Shown here: in pieces, positions 63,601 through 64,000 of the stretch | How positions within the stretch are numbered: position 1 is the first letter of the stretch | Layout of the letters: every line of letters begins with the position of its first letter | Assembly: GCF_011492965.1 (NCBI RefSeq) | Contig: NZ_CP045121.1 | Location: 1,364,001-1,428,000 of the forward strand | Length of the DNA stretch: 64,000 nt | Direction: 5' to 3' | Origin: Rubrobacter marinus | Lineage (GTDB): Bacteria > Actinomycetota > Rubrobacteria > Rubrobacterales > Rubrobacteraceae | Position numbers and translations under genes: made by a program | Notes under the pieces: generated by a model | Seen by the model: only the letters and a program-made list of their open reading frames with translations | The model's database searches: none | What the model was told of the DNA's origin: nothing

Positions 63601-64000
63601 ACGCCTTCTGGTAGTCGCGGATCGCGTCGACGGGCATGCCCTTCTGCGACTTGTCGTCGCCCTTCTGGAGCTCCTGTCGGGCCCGGTCGAGGGCGAGCTG
63701 GCCATCCTTGGGAAGGTCGGCGCCGAAGATGTTGGTCGCTCCGAGGGCCTTCTCGGTCACGAGCCGGTCGGCGCGGTGGACCTTCTTCAGGGCCTCGCGG
63801 GCCTTCTCCTTGACCCCCTCGTCGACCTTCGGGTCGGCGAGCATCCCCCTGAGGCGCTTGGCGGCGTTCACGTCGTGCTCGAAGGCGGAGCCGTCCTCGA
63901 GCCAGTTGTCGCCGCGGAAGGTGCCGTCGATGGAGGCCCGAAGCTCCCTGAGGATGTACTCCTTTCGGTCGTCCTTGCCTGGCGGCGTCTCGTCAGGGTT
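60698..64000 (-). CDS. VWA/Ca-repeat polymorphic toxin with PD-(D/E)XK C-terminus (5' partial)
   Basis: The frame is open to the window edge, giving 1100 residues without a start. It begins with an acidic region of calcium-binding (thrombospondin type-3) DxDxDG repeats (DPDGDKLLPDQEKKLGSDPK, DTDGDGANDGDEFY), a von Willebrand A domain with DIDSSGSMS as the MIDAS and TNIAAGLETSL, then more Ca repeats. A hydrophobic part (VFATFISWADN, ALGAAGWGDDV) leads to the C-terminal ~150 residues: NYEVLYVGRNQPLKLATPDS, GPDIVARKPDG, LVVVEVKGKEAD, a PD-(D/E)XK nuclease of the kind that ends polymorphic toxins. The downstream helical gene is a candidate immunity protein. Confidence 0.72.
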   Translation of the reverse strand, partial: NPDETPPGKDDRKEYILRELRASIDGTFRGDNWLEDGSAFEHDVNAAKRLRGMLADPKVDEGVKEKAREALKKVHRADRLVTEKALGATNIFGADLPKDGQLALDRARQELQKGDDKSQKGMPVDAIRDYQKAWGHADAASDLLWKAFDPDGDKLLPDQEKKLGSDPKKGDTDGDGANDGDEFYKLGTDPTKADPATSDRDEDGMTDRDEVEAGTNPLKPDTDGEGLEDGEELEGFSDPNKQDTDADGLTDDSEKRLGTDPKNPDTDGDGAADGFETYTTEESAEEGGVAVEMTGTGDVARGVEFKDLSEDKLFQGMPGQASSAMDVTSEKPFEKARVKIPFDRAKVPGGDVENLGVMYWDEGSRVFVPLNEGGVDVSGGYAWAETDHFTTFVLFHIPTWEKSFTQVACEDDGTRAPTDPNLKNLDVVLDIDSSGSMSWNDPRGYRKTASKAFVDALIEGDQAAVVDFDSRAKLLQPLTTDRAAAKAAIDRIDSSGGTNIAAGLETSLNELDRNAKPGHLKAVILLTDGEGYYYDALTRRAKDSGVAVYTIGLGYSTDEYLLRSIAEGTGGDFYHVTSAEDLPQVFRGIAEGEPAPGADEDADKDGLSDCAEINGFVGGNGVSVTTDPKDEDTDGDGATDGEEAGELATGLDGGYYPMPTNPTMADTDSDTLDDFQEVDMGLSATMIDTDVDGVDDATELAANFDPLDANPDNDHRDDAVELEKQSDPFSYDLTAVEHGAAIVMGFVTGDAGQNLADWGLDPYDYHQTFGYLAGWLASGYLVIGDVRDTIASLVRGDLVDTFLNAIGLLPLIGDAAKTVKVFATFISWADNLLVPTARWITVQFADHPTLMFAALGAAGWGDDVPLDDAAKQQLAAARNDPALIKKYLGEGVEITGKASFSKADLENTVRTATDDKGQLLWNQAKLTKSGKKAEALAVEASVKILRDLNYEVLYVGRNQPLKLATPDSKGRTEKYLSVGPDIVARKPDGTLVVVEVKGKEADLSMNSSLYRSTVDGQKRTQPAFSWLNAKSNRYLDTMKLAEDPKIGDAALELEKVLGGAPYEAVLVGYGDASTNLGKLDDATAALKSDPLDPNGRGLRG

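Noticed and set aside
1..64000. tRNA or rRNA genes
   Set aside because: No stretch with tRNA-like cloverleaf features or rRNA-like sequence was noticed by eye; a dedicated scan was not possible.

Overview
The window is GC-rich DNA with dense, often overlapping genes, many GTG/TTG starts and strong GGAGG-type ribosome binding sites. A sortase-type LPXTG protein, a peptidoglycan hydrolase in the transfer operon and a TcpC/VirB8-like protein point to a Gram-positive, high-GC host, most likely an actinomycete. A Rubrobacter-like organism is a guess only. Joint presence of a type IV secretion operon, a helicase-loader replication pair, primase-like genes, an excisionase-like protein and a defence-rich segment suggests a conjugative plasmid or ICE. 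No integrase and no obvious MobA/TraI relaxase was recognised.

Region A (about 0.4-25 kb) is a defence/toxin island. It holds an excisionase-like HTH protein, an Avs-like STAND ATPase with an N-terminal nuclease-like domain, a DUF4238 protein, a SIR2 protein with a long helical partner or extension, a large unknown gene followed by a PIN toxin, a RES/Xre toxin-antitoxin pair, and a seven-gene set (ACP-like, XRE, ImmA/IrrE, divergent thymidylate synthase, dTMP kinase, 5-hmdU-DNA-kinase helical-domain protein, thymidylate synthase). A membrane protein and a NACHT-like NTPase close the island. The seven-gene set looks like a cellular thymidine hypermodification system under XRE/ImmA control and is the most novel item.

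Region B (25-51.7 kb) is replication and transfer: a palindrome-flanked XRE repressor, an HTH replication protein plus DnaC-like loader, a GAF-LuxR regulator, a VirD4/TraD-like ATPase, two small pilin-like membrane proteins, a PrgI-VirB4 ATPase with an extra P-loop-like tail, a VirB8/TcpC-like protein, a VirB6/TrbL-like channel, secreted Pro/Glu-rich proteins, an LPXTG thermonuclease, a four-domain peptidoglycan hydrolase, a NERD-like protein, two paralogous Toprim/primase-like proteins (one membrane-anchored) and a replication-relaxation protein.

Region C (51.8-64 kb) holds an IS5-family element, two sigma-region-4-like proteins, a multi-zinc-ribbon protein, three tandem intrinsic terminators, a 41-residue conserved-type small protein, a CoiA-like nuclease, and, on the minus strand, a large VWA/Ca-repeat protein with a PD-(D/E)XK C-terminus (polymorphic toxin, truncated by the window edge) followed by a helical putative immunity gene and a broken pentapeptide-repeat gene.

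At least six genes are interrupted by shifts that are mostly repaired by adding one G (or C) to a run of four. This looks like homopolymer under-calling in the assembly rather than true decay, so frameshifted genes are described as likely intact.
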